Shown here: in pieces, positions 33,651-42,845 of the stretch | Numbering within the stretch: position 1 is the stretch's first letter | Layout of the letters: each line of letters starts with the position of its first letter | Origin: Burkholderia stagnalis | Lineage (GTDB): Bacteria; Pseudomonadota; Gammaproteobacteria; Burkholderiales; Burkholderiaceae | Assembly (NCBI RefSeq): GCF_902830275.1 | Contig: NZ_CADESW010000021.1 | Location: forward strand, 1-64,000 | DNA: 64,000 nucleotides | Reading direction: 5' to 3' | The notes under the pieces: generated by a model | Seen by the model: only the letters and a program-made list of their open reading frames with translations | What the model was told of the DNA's origin: nothing | Database searches by the model: none | Translations under genes and position numbers: made by a program

Positions 33651-34553
33651 TCACCTCAGCCCTTGCCGCCGCGCGGAATCGCGCAGGCAGTCGAGCAGCA
33701 TCGCCGCGGCCGGCGTGAGCGGGCTGTCGCGGCGCGTCACCACCTGCACCGACACGGCCGGCAGCCGCTCGCGGATCGGCAGTATCGCGAACCGGTCGCG
33801 CGCCCAGTCGGCGTTGAGCAGTTGCTCCGGCATCGACGCGAGCAGGTCGGACCCCGTCATCAGGCTGTGCGCGAGCCCGAAGCTCGGGCACTCGACGATC
33901 CGCGCGGGCACCGGCAGGCCATGCGCGACGAAGCAGTTGAACAGCACCTGCGTCGAGCTTTCCGGCGACGGATTCATCAGCCAGTCGGCATCGACGAGAT
34001 CGGCGAGCGACGTGGCCGCCGCGAGCGGATGCCCTTTGCGCGCAACGATCAGCGAGCGGCTCGAATAGAGCTCCGCGTGATCGAACTCCGCCGCGAGCAG
34101 CTCGGGCACGACCACCGCGACCGCGAAATCGAGCGAGCCGTCGTGCAGCCTCGGCAGCGCGACGCCCGGGAACCCTTCGATCAGGCTCACCCGCGCGACC
34201 GGAAAGCGCCGCCGGAACGCGCGAAACGCATCGGGCAGGATCGTCACCGCCGCGGCCGGCGTGATGGCCGCCGCGACGGAGCCCGTCATCTCGCCCTGCG
34301 CCTGCTCGATGTCGTCGCGCGCACGCTGCATCTCGGCGACGATCAGCCGCGCGCGCACCTGCAGCCGCTGGCCGAAGCCGGTCAACTGCACGCCGCGCGC
34401 GGTGCGCACGACGAGCGAAACGCCGAGCGCGATCTCCAGCTCCTTGACCGCCTTGGTCAGCGCCGCCGGCGACACGTTCAGGCGGCGCGCGGCCGCGCGG
34501 ATGCTGCCCTCCTCCGCGACGGTGACGAACGCTTTCAACTGATGGTATTTCAT
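33651..34553 (-). CDS. LysR-type transcriptional regulator
   Basis: 300 residues with the LysR helix-turn-helix (MKYHQLKAFVTVAEEGSIRAAARRL...SPAALTKAVKELE) and a complete effector domain. It is divergent from the M20 amidohydrolase gene, 173 bases away, the usual layout for a LysR activator and its target. The intergenic region contains CTTATG (34658-34663) and CATAAG (34694-34699) as an inverted pair that could be part of its site. Confidence 0.9.
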   Translation of the reverse strand: MKYHQLKAFVTVAEEGSIRAAARRLNVSPAALTKAVKELEIALGVSLVVRTARGVQLTGFGQRLQVRARLIVAEMQRARDDIEQAQGEMTGSVAAAITPAAAVTILPDAFRAFRRRFPVARVSLIEGFPGVALPRLHDGSLDFAVAVVVPELLAAEFDHAELYSSRSLIVARKGHPLAAATSLADLVDADWLMNPSPESSTQVLFNCFVAHGLPVPARIVECPSFGLAHSLMTGSDLLASMPEQLLNADWARDRFAILPIRERLPAVSVQVVTRRDSPLTPAAAMLLDCLRDSARRQGLR

Positions 34554-34726
34554 GACGACGCGCGTGATACGTGGAAACCCGGATGCGCTTCCGCATGCAC
34601 GATCTCAGGGTGTTCCCTAGCGGCAACCGGCGGTGAGCACCAAAGCAATTTATCAGCTTATGGTGCGCGAAAGAAATTTATATGCTGCGACGTCATAAGC
34701 GCGTCAACCACCCCCACGGAGACACC

Positions 34727-35908
34727 ATGCAGCCAGCGAATCCCGTCATCCCCGGCATCGCCGCGATCGCCCCCGAGCTGATCGAGGTGCGGCGCAGGAT
34801 TCACGCTCACCCGGAACTGGCGTTCGAGGAAACGCTGACGAGCGATCTCGTCGCCGAGCTGCTCGCCGGCTGGGGCTACGAGGTCCACCGCGGCCTCGGC
34901 AAGACGGGCGTGGTCGGCGTGCTGCGCGAAGGGCAAGGCACGCGCACGATCGGCCTGCGCGCCGACATGGACGCACTGCCGCTCGCGGAAGCCACGGGCC
35001 TGCCGTATGCGAGCCGCCATGCGAACAAGATGCATGCATGCGGCCACGACGGCCACACCGCGATGCTGCTGTGCGCGGCGCGCCATCTCGCGGCGACGCG
35101 CAAGTTCTCCGGCACGCTGAACCTGATCTTCCAGCCGGCCGAGGAGAACTTCGGCGGCGCGAAGGCGATGATGGACGATGGCCTGTTCGACCGCTTCCCG
35201 TGCGATGCGATCTTCGCGATCCATAACATGCCGGGCCGCGCGGCCGGCGACATGGCGTTCCGCACCGGCGCGGCGATGGCCTCCGCCGACCGCGTGACGA
35301 TCACGCTGCGCGGCGTCGGCGGCCACGGCGCGATGCCGCATTTCGCGCGCGACCCGATGTCGGCGGCGGGCAGCATCATGGTCGCGCTGCAGACGATCGT
35401 CGCGCGCGAGGTCGACGCGCAGCAGGCCGCCGTGATCACGGTCGGCAGCGTGCAGGCCGGCGAGACGTTCAACATCATCCCCGAGACGGTCGTGATGAAG
35501 CTGTCGGTGCGCGCGCTAAGCGCCGACGTGCGCCAGCTGCTCGCGCGCCGCATCGACGCGCTCGCGAAAGGCCAGGCCGAGAGCTTCGGCGTGACGGCCG
35601 ACGTGCAGTACGACTACGGCTACCCCGTGCTCGTCAATCATCCGGAGCCGACCGCGTTCGCCACCGACATCGCGCGCCAGATGCTCGGCGCGGCACGCGT
35701 CGAGGCCGACGCCGCGCCGCTGATGGGCAGCGAGGATTTCGCGTTCATGCTCGAAGCGCGCCCCGGCTGCTACGCGTTCATCGGCAACGGCACCGGCAGC
35801 AAGGGCGGCTGCATGGTGCACAACCCCGGCTACGACTTCAACGACGACATCCTCGCGATCGGCGCGAGCTACTGGGTCCGCCTGGCCGAAGCCTGGCTCG
35901 CGGCCTGA
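34727..35908 (+). CDS. M20-family amidohydrolase (hippurate hydrolase/N-acyl amino acid deacylase-like)
   Basis: 393 residues with metallopeptidase M20D features: VRRRIHAHPELAFEE, IGLRADMDALPL, MHACGHDGHTAMLL (metal ligands), FQPAEENFGGAKAM (catalytic Glu pair), HGAMPHFARDP and LMGSEDFAFML. Such enzymes cleave N-acyl amino acids, including hippurate or indole-acetyl conjugates. GGAG precedes ATG 34727. An MFS transporter follows 41 bases later, suggesting uptake and hydrolysis of one substrate under the divergent LysR. Confidence 0.9.
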   Translation: MQPANPVIPGIAAIAPELIEVRRRIHAHPELAFEETLTSDLVAELLAGWGYEVHRGLGKTGVVGVLREGQGTRTIGLRADMDALPLAEATGLPYASRHANKMHACGHDGHTAMLLCAARHLAATRKFSGTLNLIFQPAEENFGGAKAMMDDGLFDRFPCDAIFAIHNMPGRAAGDMAFRTGAAMASADRVTITLRGVGGHGAMPHFARDPMSAAGSIMVALQTIVAREVDAQQAAVITVGSVQAGETFNIIPETVVMKLSVRALSADVRQLLARRIDALAKGQAESFGVTADVQYDYGYPVLVNHPEPTAFATDIARQMLGAARVEADAAPLMGSEDFAFMLEARPGCYAFIGNGTGSKGGCMVHNPGYDFNDDILAIGASYWVRLAEAWLAA

Positions 35909-35949
35909 CGGTTCTTCTCCACCCACGCTTGCGTTCATCGGGGAATCCC

Positions 35950-37263
35950 ATGGAAACGTCCGCCCTTCCTTTTGCCGGCGCGCCGGCCGACGCGCGCGCC
36001 GCCGCGAAGAAGCGCCGCCTGATCGCCGCCGCCGCGGTCGGCAACGCGCTCGAGTTCTACGATTTCACGGTCTACAGCTTCTTCGCGATCCTGATCGGCA
36101 AGCTGTTCTTCCCGGTGCATTCGTCGTTCGGCCAGCTGATGCTCGCGGTCGCCAGTTTCGGCGTCGGCTTCGTCACGCGGCCGCTCGGCGGCCTCGTTAT
36201 CGGCATGTATGCGGATCGCGTCGGCCGCAAGCGCGCGATGATCGCGACGCTGCTGATCATGGCGCTCGGCACCGCGACGATCGCAGTCGCGCCGACCTAC
36301 GCGCAGATCGGCCTCGCCGCCCCGCTGCTGCTCGTGCTCGCACGCCTGCTGCAGGGGTTCGCGTCGGGCGGCGAAGTGGGCGCGTCGACCACGCTGCTGC
36401 TGGAGCAGGCGCCGCAGCACCGCCGCGGCTTCTACGCATCGTTCCAGTTCTCGAGCCAGGGGCTCGCGGCGCTCGCGGGCGCGCTCACCGGCGTCGCGCT
36501 CACGTCGACGCTGAGCGCCGCGCAGCTCGAAAGCTGGGGCTGGCGCGTGCCGTTCGTGATCGGCACGCTGTTCGTGCCGATCGGCTACTGGCTGCGCCAC
36601 ACCGTCGAGGAAGTGCCGGCCGCGGCGCCCGCGCCGCGGGAGAAGGTGCAGTCGCTGCCGCTCGCCGACGTGCTGCGCCATCACGGCAAGGCCGTGTTCG
36701 CGGGGCTCGGCGTGACGATCGGCGGCACGTCGATCCACTACATCATCGTGTTCTACATGGCGATCTACGGCGTGCAGGTGCTGCACCTGCCGAGCTGGCT
36801 GTCGATGACGGCGGGCTGCGTCGCGGGCGCGATCCTGATGCTCGTGACGCCGCTCGGCGGCTACCTGTCGGATGTCCATGGGCGCAACCGGATCGTCTGG
36901 TGGACGCGCATCGTGCTGATGGCCGCGATCTATCCGGCCTTCATCGCGCTGAACCGCTGGCCGGGCGCCGCGTCGCTGCTGTCGATCATCGCGGCGCTGT
37001 CGGTCGTGCATGCGATCAACATCGGCGCAACCGGCGCGATGCTCGGCGAACTGTTCCCGCGCGCGGTGCGGGCCACGGGCGGCGCGCTCGTGTACAGCAT
37101 CGGCGTCGCGATCTTCGGCGGCTTCGCGCAGTTCTTCGTCACGTGGCTGATCGCGGCGACCGGCAATCCGAATGCGCCTGCGTGGTATGCGATCGGCTGC
37201 GGGGTGCTGACGCTGCTTGCGCTGCGCTGCATGGATGAAAAGGCGGGCAAGGCGCTCGATTGA
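35950..37263 (+). CDS. MFS transporter, metabolite:H+ symporter (MHS) type
   Basis: 437 residues, 12 membrane segments. MHS-type signature: AAAVGNALEFYDFTVYSFFA at helix 1, GFVTRPLGGLVIGMYADRVGRKRAM after helix 2, and RLLQGFASGGEVGASTTLLLE in helix 4. The family imports carboxylates such as citrate, alpha-ketoglutarate or shikimate, and proline-like compounds. Co-transcription with the M20 amidohydrolase suggests it brings in the acylated substrate. Confidence 0.9.
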   Translation: METSALPFAGAPADARAAAKKRRLIAAAAVGNALEFYDFTVYSFFAILIGKLFFPVHSSFGQLMLAVASFGVGFVTRPLGGLVIGMYADRVGRKRAMIATLLIMALGTATIAVAPTYAQIGLAAPLLLVLARLLQGFASGGEVGASTTLLLEQAPQHRRGFYASFQFSSQGLAALAGALTGVALTSTLSAAQLESWGWRVPFVIGTLFVPIGYWLRHTVEEVPAAAPAPREKVQSLPLADVLRHHGKAVFAGLGVTIGGTSIHYIIVFYMAIYGVQVLHLPSWLSMTAGCVAGAILMLVTPLGGYLSDVHGRNRIVWWTRIVLMAAIYPAFIALNRWPGAASLLSIIAALSVVHAINIGATGAMLGELFPRAVRATGGALVYSIGVAIFGGFAQFFVTWLIAATGNPNAPAWYAIGCGVLTLLALRCMDEKAGKALD

Positions 37264-37329
37264 CGCGCTGCGTGGCGATGCGTGCGCAGTCGATGCGCAC
37301 CTTCTGACCTTTACCCGCCACCGCCCATG

Positions 37330-37359
37330 AAAAAGGCCCTGGCATCCGCTGCCAGGGCC
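37330..37359 (-). terminator. Rho-independent terminator of the porin gene
   Basis: On the minus strand a perfect 10-bp stem GGCCCTGGCA/TGCCAGGGCC with a 5-base loop is followed by TTTTT. It lies 38 bases after the porin stop codon and may also slow the convergent MFS transcript. Confidence 0.88.
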
Positions 37360-37396
37360 TCGCTTTGCTACGCGGCGCACCCGCCCCGCCCCGCAC

Positions 37397-38500
37397 TCAG
37401 AACGTATGCATGATCCCCGCGTACGCGCCCGTCTGCGACTCGCCCGCCATCGGGCTCGTGTTCGGGGTCGCGTCGCGCGGCGTCGCCAGCAGCGAGAAAT
37501 TCGAATTGCCGCCGTTGCGCACATACGCGACGGTGCCGTACAGGAACGTGCGCTTCGACAGGTTGTACGTCGTGCCGAGCACGTACATCATCGCGTGGCC
37601 CGACGGGTCGTGCGATGCATCGCCGCCGCCATCGCCGACCTTCACGTAGTAGCCGCCCGCGGTCACCGCCCAGGCCGCATTCGCGAACCAGGTCGCGCCG
37701 AGCCAGTAGTGATCGGCACGATCGGGCACGCCGGCCGGGCTGTCCGGCGCCTGGTAATGCGTATATGCACCCTGGATCTTGAACTGCGACAGCTTCACGT
37801 TCGCGCCGACGAAGTACTCGCGCGAGCTCGAGAAGATGTTGCTGAACTTGCCGTTGCGGTCGCGCAGCTCGTCGTAGATCCCGCGCACGTCGAGCACCGG
37901 CGAGTGGTACGAGATCATGATCCCGTCCGAGCGGCCGAAATCGTCCGGCGCGCCGTAATTGAAACCGCGCGACTGGTTGCCGAACGCATACTGCGCCTGC
38001 ACGTCGAAGCCGCCGATCACCGGGCTGTGATATTCGATGTTGTTGCTGGTCTGCTGCCAGTTGCGGCCGCGCACCAGCGAAGCCGACGAAAACGCCTGCT
38101 GCACGAACGGATCGAATTCCCACACGCCGTCGCTGTCGATGAACAGGTTGCGGCCGGCCTGCAGCTGGCCCCACGTGTTGCTCTTCAGGCCGACGAACGC
38201 GCGGCGCGACCACATCCGGCCGCCGCCCGTCGTGCCGTTCATCACCTGGAACGCCGTCTCCAGGTTGAACACCGTCGACAGCCCGCCGCCGAGATCCTCC
38301 GCCCCCTTCAGGCCGAACATGCTGGTGCCCCAGTCGCCGCCTTCCGCGCTCCAGCGAGTCGAACTGCCGTTCGGCGTCGCGATGTGGTTCAGGTATTCGA
38401 CGCCGGCGTCGATCCGCCCGTACAGCGTCACGCTCGTCTGCGCGAGCGCGGCCGCGGGCGCGGCCGCCGCCATCAGCCATGCGATATGTTTGAATTGCAA
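37397..38500 (-). CDS. Outer-membrane porin, beta-proteobacterial (OmpC/Omp32-like) family
   Basis: 367 residues. Signal peptide MQFKHIAWLMAAAAPAAALA, then SVTLYGRIDAGVEYLNH, the standard first strand of Burkholderia trimeric porins. Internal landmarks: FGLKGAEDLGGGLSTVFNLE, SRRAFVGLKSNTWGQLQAGR (constriction loop region), and a C-terminal phenylalanine (GIMHTF) needed for barrel assembly. Nonspecific uptake of small anions or solutes is likely. Its own terminator indicates monocistronic expression. Confidence 0.93.
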   Translation of the reverse strand: MQFKHIAWLMAAAAPAAALAQTSVTLYGRIDAGVEYLNHIATPNGSSTRWSAEGGDWGTSMFGLKGAEDLGGGLSTVFNLETAFQVMNGTTGGGRMWSRRAFVGLKSNTWGQLQAGRNLFIDSDGVWEFDPFVQQAFSSASLVRGRNWQQTSNNIEYHSPVIGGFDVQAQYAFGNQSRGFNYGAPDDFGRSDGIMISYHSPVLDVRGIYDELRDRNGKFSNIFSSSREYFVGANVKLSQFKIQGAYTHYQAPDSPAGVPDRADHYWLGATWFANAAWAVTAGGYYVKVGDGGGDASHDPSGHAMMYVLGTTYNLSKRTFLYGTVAYVRNGGNSNFSLLATPRDATPNTSPMAGESQTGAYAGIMHTF

Positions 38501-38555
38501 GGTATTGCCCCCTCGGAATCTCGACCATCGACGCGCGCCCCATGCGCGCGCCGGG

Positions 38556-38975
38556 TCAGCCGCGATCGATCGAAAAACGCCCGGGGCCTGCCGCGCAAAG
38601 CGCGAGCAGGCCGCCGGCGATCGCGATGTTCTTGTAGAAATGAATCATGTTGTTCATCTGTTCGCCACCCGTCATCGTCCAGTAGTGATGACCGATGAGC
38701 GCGGTGCCGATCGTGTAGAGCGCCAGCAGCAGCGCGAGCGGACGCGTATAGAAGCCCACGAGTAGCGCGATGCCGACGAGCAGTTCCATCACGACGGCGA
38801 TCGCCGCCGAGATGATCGGCGCCGGGGCGCCGACTGTGCCCATGTACTCGATCGTGCCGGAAAAATGCGCGAGCTTCGGCCAGCCGAACAGGATGAACAG
38901 GATAACGATCAGGATGCGGGCAAGCAACAGCAGCACATCGCGCTGGGACGCAAGAAAGGATTGTCTCGGTGTCAT
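38556..38975 (-). CDS. DoxX-family membrane protein
   Basis: 139 residues with four membrane segments (LLLLARILIVILFILFGWPKL, IISAAIAVVMELLVGIALLV, RPLALLLALYTIGTALIGHHY, IAIAGGLLALCAAGP), the DoxX arrangement. ATG 38975 gives the normal family length; the frame is open to 39050 without family sequence. It lies between the porin and the glucose dehydrogenase operon, separated from the latter by a long hairpin. Function is unresolved for the family; redox or thiosulfate-quinone-related roles are reported for some members. Confidence 0.85.
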   Translation of the reverse strand: MTPRQSFLASQRDVLLLLARILIVILFILFGWPKLAHFSGTIEYMGTVGAPAPIISAAIAVVMELLVGIALLVGFYTRPLALLLALYTIGTALIGHHYWTMTGGEQMNNMIHFYKNIAIAGGLLALCAAGPGRFSIDRG

Positions 38976-39032
38976 GGTGTCGCTCAACGAATGCGATGCG
39001 CGGCACGCGCGCATCAGCGGGTCAATGAACCA

Positions 39033-39061
39033 GGACGGGCGGCGACGCACGCCGCCCGTCC
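39033..39061 (-). terminator. Hairpin downstream of the glucose dehydrogenase operon
   Basis: A perfect 12-bp stem GGACGGGCGGCG/CGCCGCCCGTCC with a 5-base loop, 84 bases after the cytochrome subunit stop codon on the minus strand. No T tract follows, so termination may need Rho; position and stability support a 3'-end role. Confidence 0.5.
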
Positions 39062-39144
39062 CGCTCTGCAGCCACCTTGCATCGGGGCGCCGCCCGATGC
39101 GCTGCGCGCCCTCCTCTCGAGAAAAGTTCGCGTCCCGCCGTCGC

Positions 39145-40422
39145 TCAGCGCAGCTTCGCGACGTCCTGCTCGGTCACCTTCGCGGCCGGATTGCCGAACT
39201 GCCCGGTAAGGTAGTTCGCGAGCGCGGCGATCTGCGCATCCGACAGCTCGTGGCGGAACGCCGGCATCCCCACGTCCTCGCTGCCTGCCTTGCGCTGCAC
39301 GCCGTTCAGGATCACCTGCACGAGGTTGGTCGGGTTCGGCGCGCCCACCGTCGAGTTGTGGAACAGCGACGGATAGTAGCCGTCCGGCGTGCCCTTGCCC
39401 TGCATCTGGTGGCAGCTCGCGCAGTTGCCGAGATACAGGCGCGCCGGGTCGATGCCCGACGACGCGAGCGCCACGCCGCGCAGGCGCAGGCCGTCCTCGG
39501 CCGGCTTGCCCCACGTGGTGCGCGGCTGCTTCACGCTGCTGTCGGCGACGGCCGGCACGGTGCGGATGTACGTGGCGATCGCCCCGATGTCCGCGTCGGT
39601 CATCTTCGAGAAGCTGTGCTCGACCGCCTCGGCCATCGGGCCGGCCGCCTGCGCGACGCCCGGCACGCTGCCGGTGCGCAGGTACTGGACGAGCTGCTGC
39701 TGCGACCAGCCGCCGATCCCCGCGTTCGCATCCGACGTGATGTTGTAGCCGTCCCAGCCCGCCAGCACCGAACCCGACAGGAAGCTGCCGCCCGTCTCGT
39801 CGAGCGACTTCTCCTGCATCGCGATGCCGCGCGGCGTGTGGCACGTGCTGCAATGCGCGAGGCCCTGCACCAGATACGCGCCGCGATTCCACTCGGCGCT
39901 CTGCGCCGGCTTCGGCTGGTACGCGCCGTCCTTCAGGAACAGCCAGTTCCAGATCTTCAGCGGCCAGCGCATGCTGAGCAGCGCGGGAATCTCGTTCTTC
40001 GGCGGCGTCTGCTTGACGGGTTCCACGCCGTGCATGAAGTATGCGTACAGCGCCTTCACGTCGTCGTCGCTGACCTTCGCGTACGACACGTACGGCATCG
40101 CCGGATACAGGTTGTCGCCGTTCTTCGACACGCCGTGGCGCACCGCGCGCTCGAAGTCGTCGTAGGTCCAGCCGCCGATGCCGGTGTCCGCGTCGGGCGT
40201 GATATTGCTCGTGTAGATCTTGCCGAGCATCGGCACGGGCATCCCGAGGCCGCCGGCGAACGGCTTGCCGCCCTTCACGGTGTGGCAGGCCATGCAGTCG
40301 CCGGCAACCGCGAGGTATTCGCCGCGCTTGACGAGCGCCGCGTCGGCCGGATCGGCCGCGCGGGCCAGGCCGGGCAATGCGAGGCAGCCGGCCAGGAGGA
40401 AGGTGAGAGATTGTTTCAGCAC
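39145..40422 (-). CDS. FAD-dependent glucose dehydrogenase, triheme cytochrome c (beta) subunit
   Basis: 425 residues from GTG 40422, the length of the B. cepacia beta subunit. After a signal peptide (LTFLLAGCLALPGLARA) come three c-type heme motifs: CMACH (residue 43), CSTCH (about 190) and CASCH (about 330). Downstream of each are the methionine-containing stretches expected of axial ligands. It takes electrons from the catalytic subunit in the periplasm and passes them to the respiratory chain. The start codon lies two bases after the alpha-subunit stop. Confidence 0.93.
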   Translation of the reverse strand: MLKQSLTFLLAGCLALPGLARAADPADAALVKRGEYLAVAGDCMACHTVKGGKPFAGGLGMPVPMLGKIYTSNITPDADTGIGGWTYDDFERAVRHGVSKNGDNLYPAMPYVSYAKVSDDDVKALYAYFMHGVEPVKQTPPKNEIPALLSMRWPLKIWNWLFLKDGAYQPKPAQSAEWNRGAYLVQGLAHCSTCHTPRGIAMQEKSLDETGGSFLSGSVLAGWDGYNITSDANAGIGGWSQQQLVQYLRTGSVPGVAQAAGPMAEAVEHSFSKMTDADIGAIATYIRTVPAVADSSVKQPRTTWGKPAEDGLRLRGVALASSGIDPARLYLGNCASCHQMQGKGTPDGYYPSLFHNSTVGAPNPTNLVQVILNGVQRKAGSEDVGMPAFRHELSDAQIAALANYLTGQFGNPAAKVTEQDVAKLR

Positions 40423-40424
40423 GG

Positions 40425-42038
40425 TCAGACTTCCTTCTTCAGCTGGTCGGACATCCGCAGCGCGAGCGCCGCGATCGTCAGCGTCACGTTCACCGTGCCG
40501 ACCGTCGGCATCGTCGCGCTGCTCGAGATGAACAGGTTCGGATGGTCGAACGTGCGGCAGTCCTTGTCGACGACCGAGTCGCGCGCATCGGCGCCCATGA
40601 TCGTCGCGCCGGTGATGTGGTTGTTCGGTGCGAATTCGTCGTTGAACACGACGTCCGTGCCGCCCAGCACCTGCGCGGCGGTCGCGTAGACCTCGCGCGT
40701 ATGCACCGCGCCGCGCTTCACGTAGTCGTCGATCGCGTAGGTGATCTCGGGGCGCGGGATGCCGATCGCGTCGGTGGCCGTCTTGCTCGGCACGATGCGG
40801 TTCTCCGGCTGCGGCAGGATCTCGTGGAAGCAGTCGAACTGCACGTAGCGCGCGGAGCGGTCGCGGATCTGCGCGTCCAGCTCGTCGTGCTTCAGCAGCT
40901 TGCCGGCCTTGAAGATCTTCTGCGTCTCCTGGTCGACCCGCGAGATGTTCGACAGGTGGATCTTCTTGCCCGCCTCGGTCGCGCGGAACGGGCCGTCGCG
41001 GAAGCCGATCAGCGACGTCATTTCCTGCGGGCCGCGGCCCGGCCACAGCTTCTCGCTCGCGTAGAACGACACGCCGGTGCCCGGGTGGTCCATCAGGTTG
41101 CGGCCGACCATGTCGGAGCTGTTCGCGACGCCTTTCGGGAAATCGCGGTTCGCGGACATCAGCAGGATCTTCGGCGTCTCGATGCCGTTCGCCGCGATCA
41201 CGAAATACTTCCCTTCGACGCGGTGGTCGGCGCCCGTCTTGTCCTTGTAGATCGCGGCCGTGATGCGCTTGTTCGCACCGGTTTCCAGCTTGTAGACGAC
41301 CGCGTTCTCGATCAGCTTCGCGCCCGCCTGCTCGGCCTTCTCGACATGCACGATGCCGTTGTACATCGCGCCGATCGGGCAGATCGGCATGCAGTTGTTG
41401 TTGCCGCAACAGGTTGGCCGGCCGTCGTACGGGCGGCTGTTGCGCGCGACCGGCTCGGTCACCACGTGGAATTTCGGATCGTGGTTGTTGAGCGCGGTCT
41501 TGATCGTGAGCTCGTTGTACGACAGCGGCAGCGGCGGCATCGGATACGGCTGCTTGCGCGGCGAGTACAGGTCTTCCTCGGGGCCCGGGCCCCACACGCC
41601 GAGCTCTTCCTCGGCGCGCTGGTAGTAGTGCTCGAGATCGTCGTACTGGATCGGCCAGTCGCGGCCGACGCCGTACACGGTCTTCAACTTGAAGTCGTTC
41701 GGAATGAAGCGCCACGCGGACGCGGCCCAGTGCCACGTCGTGCCGCCCACCGCGCGGATGTACTGCGAGTTGAACTTGTGCTCGCCCTTCAGCACCAGGT
41801 AGTCGTTCGGCGGGCCGTATTCCGGATGCGGCGCCCACGGGCTCGACGGGTACGGCGCCATGAAGTCCATCTTGTCCGCCTGGTTGCGGAAGCGCTCGAC
41901 GATTTCCCAGCGCGGCATGCGCGGGCCGGCTTCGAGCAGGATCACCGACTTGCCCGCCATCGCGAGCTGGTGCGCGACGATCGCGCCCGCGACGCCCGAT
42001 CCGACGACCACGACGTCGGCTTGTTGTGTATCGGCCAT
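40425..42038 (-). CDS. FAD-dependent glucose dehydrogenase, catalytic (alpha) subunit
   Basis: 537-residue GMC oxidoreductase. FAD-binding motif VVVVGSGVAGAIVAHQLAMA near residue 10; cysteine cluster CCGNNNCMPICP (Cys210, 211, 216, 220), which in the B. cepacia enzyme holds a 3Fe-4S cluster; and C-terminal SSSATMPTVGTVNVTLTIAA with the GMC histidine region (FAPNNHITGATIMG). It oxidises glucose to gluconolactone in the periplasm. No own signal peptide: it is expected to be exported with the Tat-targeted gamma subunit, whose stop overlaps this ATG. Confidence 0.95.
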   Translation of the reverse strand: MADTQQADVVVVGSGVAGAIVAHQLAMAGKSVILLEAGPRMPRWEIVERFRNQADKMDFMAPYPSSPWAPHPEYGPPNDYLVLKGEHKFNSQYIRAVGGTTWHWAASAWRFIPNDFKLKTVYGVGRDWPIQYDDLEHYYQRAEEELGVWGPGPEEDLYSPRKQPYPMPPLPLSYNELTIKTALNNHDPKFHVVTEPVARNSRPYDGRPTCCGNNNCMPICPIGAMYNGIVHVEKAEQAGAKLIENAVVYKLETGANKRITAAIYKDKTGADHRVEGKYFVIAANGIETPKILLMSANRDFPKGVANSSDMVGRNLMDHPGTGVSFYASEKLWPGRGPQEMTSLIGFRDGPFRATEAGKKIHLSNISRVDQETQKIFKAGKLLKHDELDAQIRDRSARYVQFDCFHEILPQPENRIVPSKTATDAIGIPRPEITYAIDDYVKRGAVHTREVYATAAQVLGGTDVVFNDEFAPNNHITGATIMGADARDSVVDKDCRTFDHPNLFISSSATMPTVGTVNVTLTIAALALRMSDQLKKEV

Positions 42039-42541
42039 CAGGCTTGCCTCTCGATCGGTTTGTCGGCCCAGAAGCCGGGTTTGTTGGGGCAATACGAGCG
42101 GATCACGAGCGTGTCCGAAACGACGCCGAACATTAATGCTTCTTCGTAAGTAATGACGACGTTGTCGACGATCCCGAGATACCAGGATTCAAGAATCGCC
42201 AGCGCATGCTTTTCCTGATCGGGGTTCAGCGTGCCCGAGGACAGCGCGCCGGCCAGTTGCGGCAAAGCGTCGGCGGTCTTGAGCGAACCCTTCTGCAGCG
42301 CCTGCAGCAGGCGCTCGCCGATCACGCGGCTGAGGCCTTTCTTGCCGGTCAATGCTTCGGAGATCGTCATGAACGTGTCGAGCGGCGCGCCGCCCGGGTT
42401 GTCGGCCAGCGCCTTCAGCGCGAGCGAGCCCGTGAGGCCCGCGGCAGTCAGCGCGAGCGCGCCCTGCAGCCATTGACGCCGCGTGATGCCGGCGGCCGCG
42501 TCGCCGGTGCGACGCGAGTGGGGAGTGTTGTCGTTGTGCAT
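42038..42541 (-). CDS. FAD-dependent glucose dehydrogenase, gamma (Tat hitch-hiker) subunit
   Basis: 167 residues. A twin-arginine signal TRRQWLQGALALTAAGLTGS lies near residues 20-40, followed by a small helical domain (DTFMTISEALTGKKGLSRVI, LAILESWYLGIVDNVVITYE). In B. cepacia the gamma subunit is needed for folding and Tat export of the catalytic subunit. The genes run gamma-alpha-beta, with the gamma stop sharing a base with the alpha start. Confidence 0.93.
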   Translation of the reverse strand: MHNDNTPHSRRTGDAAAGITRRQWLQGALALTAAGLTGSLALKALADNPGGAPLDTFMTISEALTGKKGLSRVIGERLLQALQKGSLKTADALPQLAGALSSGTLNPDQEKHALAILESWYLGIVDNVVITYEEALMFGVVSDTLVIRSYCPNKPGFWADKPIERQA

Positions 42542-42845
42542 GCTTCCTTCTCTCGGACGCCAGATTCGGGAAAACCACGCTTGATATTTCTCAAACTTTG
42601 GCGCGGGCCTGAAATGTACGCGCACAATTCGGATCGAACAATCTTTTTATAGTCCATTAAATGTTCCGCATTCCGACACAATCGATATTTCGCCGGATTT
42701 TTGTGTCTTCGGTGCGACAAGTCCGAGACGCCCTCTCCCCATGTCGCGCGACGACGACACCCCCGCCAACCGGATGGGCTGCAGTGCCGGTCGGTTAGAA
42801 TCGCGTGCAATCAAACAGAAAGCTTCCCCCGAGGGCAATCGAGCG
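42542..42845. other. Divergent intergenic region, glucose dehydrogenase operon / alpha-2-macroglobulin
   Basis: 304 bases holding the promoters of both divergent units. The first 150 bases upstream of the gamma gene are AT-rich (TTTTTATAGTCCATTAAATG near 42644-42663), consistent with a promoter there. The frame of the macroglobulin is open back to ATG 42741, but the sequence between 42741 and 42846 looks noncoding. No clear operator was found. Confidence 0.5.

Noticed and set aside
39145..41838. A single 897-residue protein joining the cytochrome subunit to upstream sequence.
   Set aside because: The first part is out of frame with the GMC oxidoreductase that clearly occupies that DNA; the cytochrome starts at GTG 40422 with its own signal peptide.
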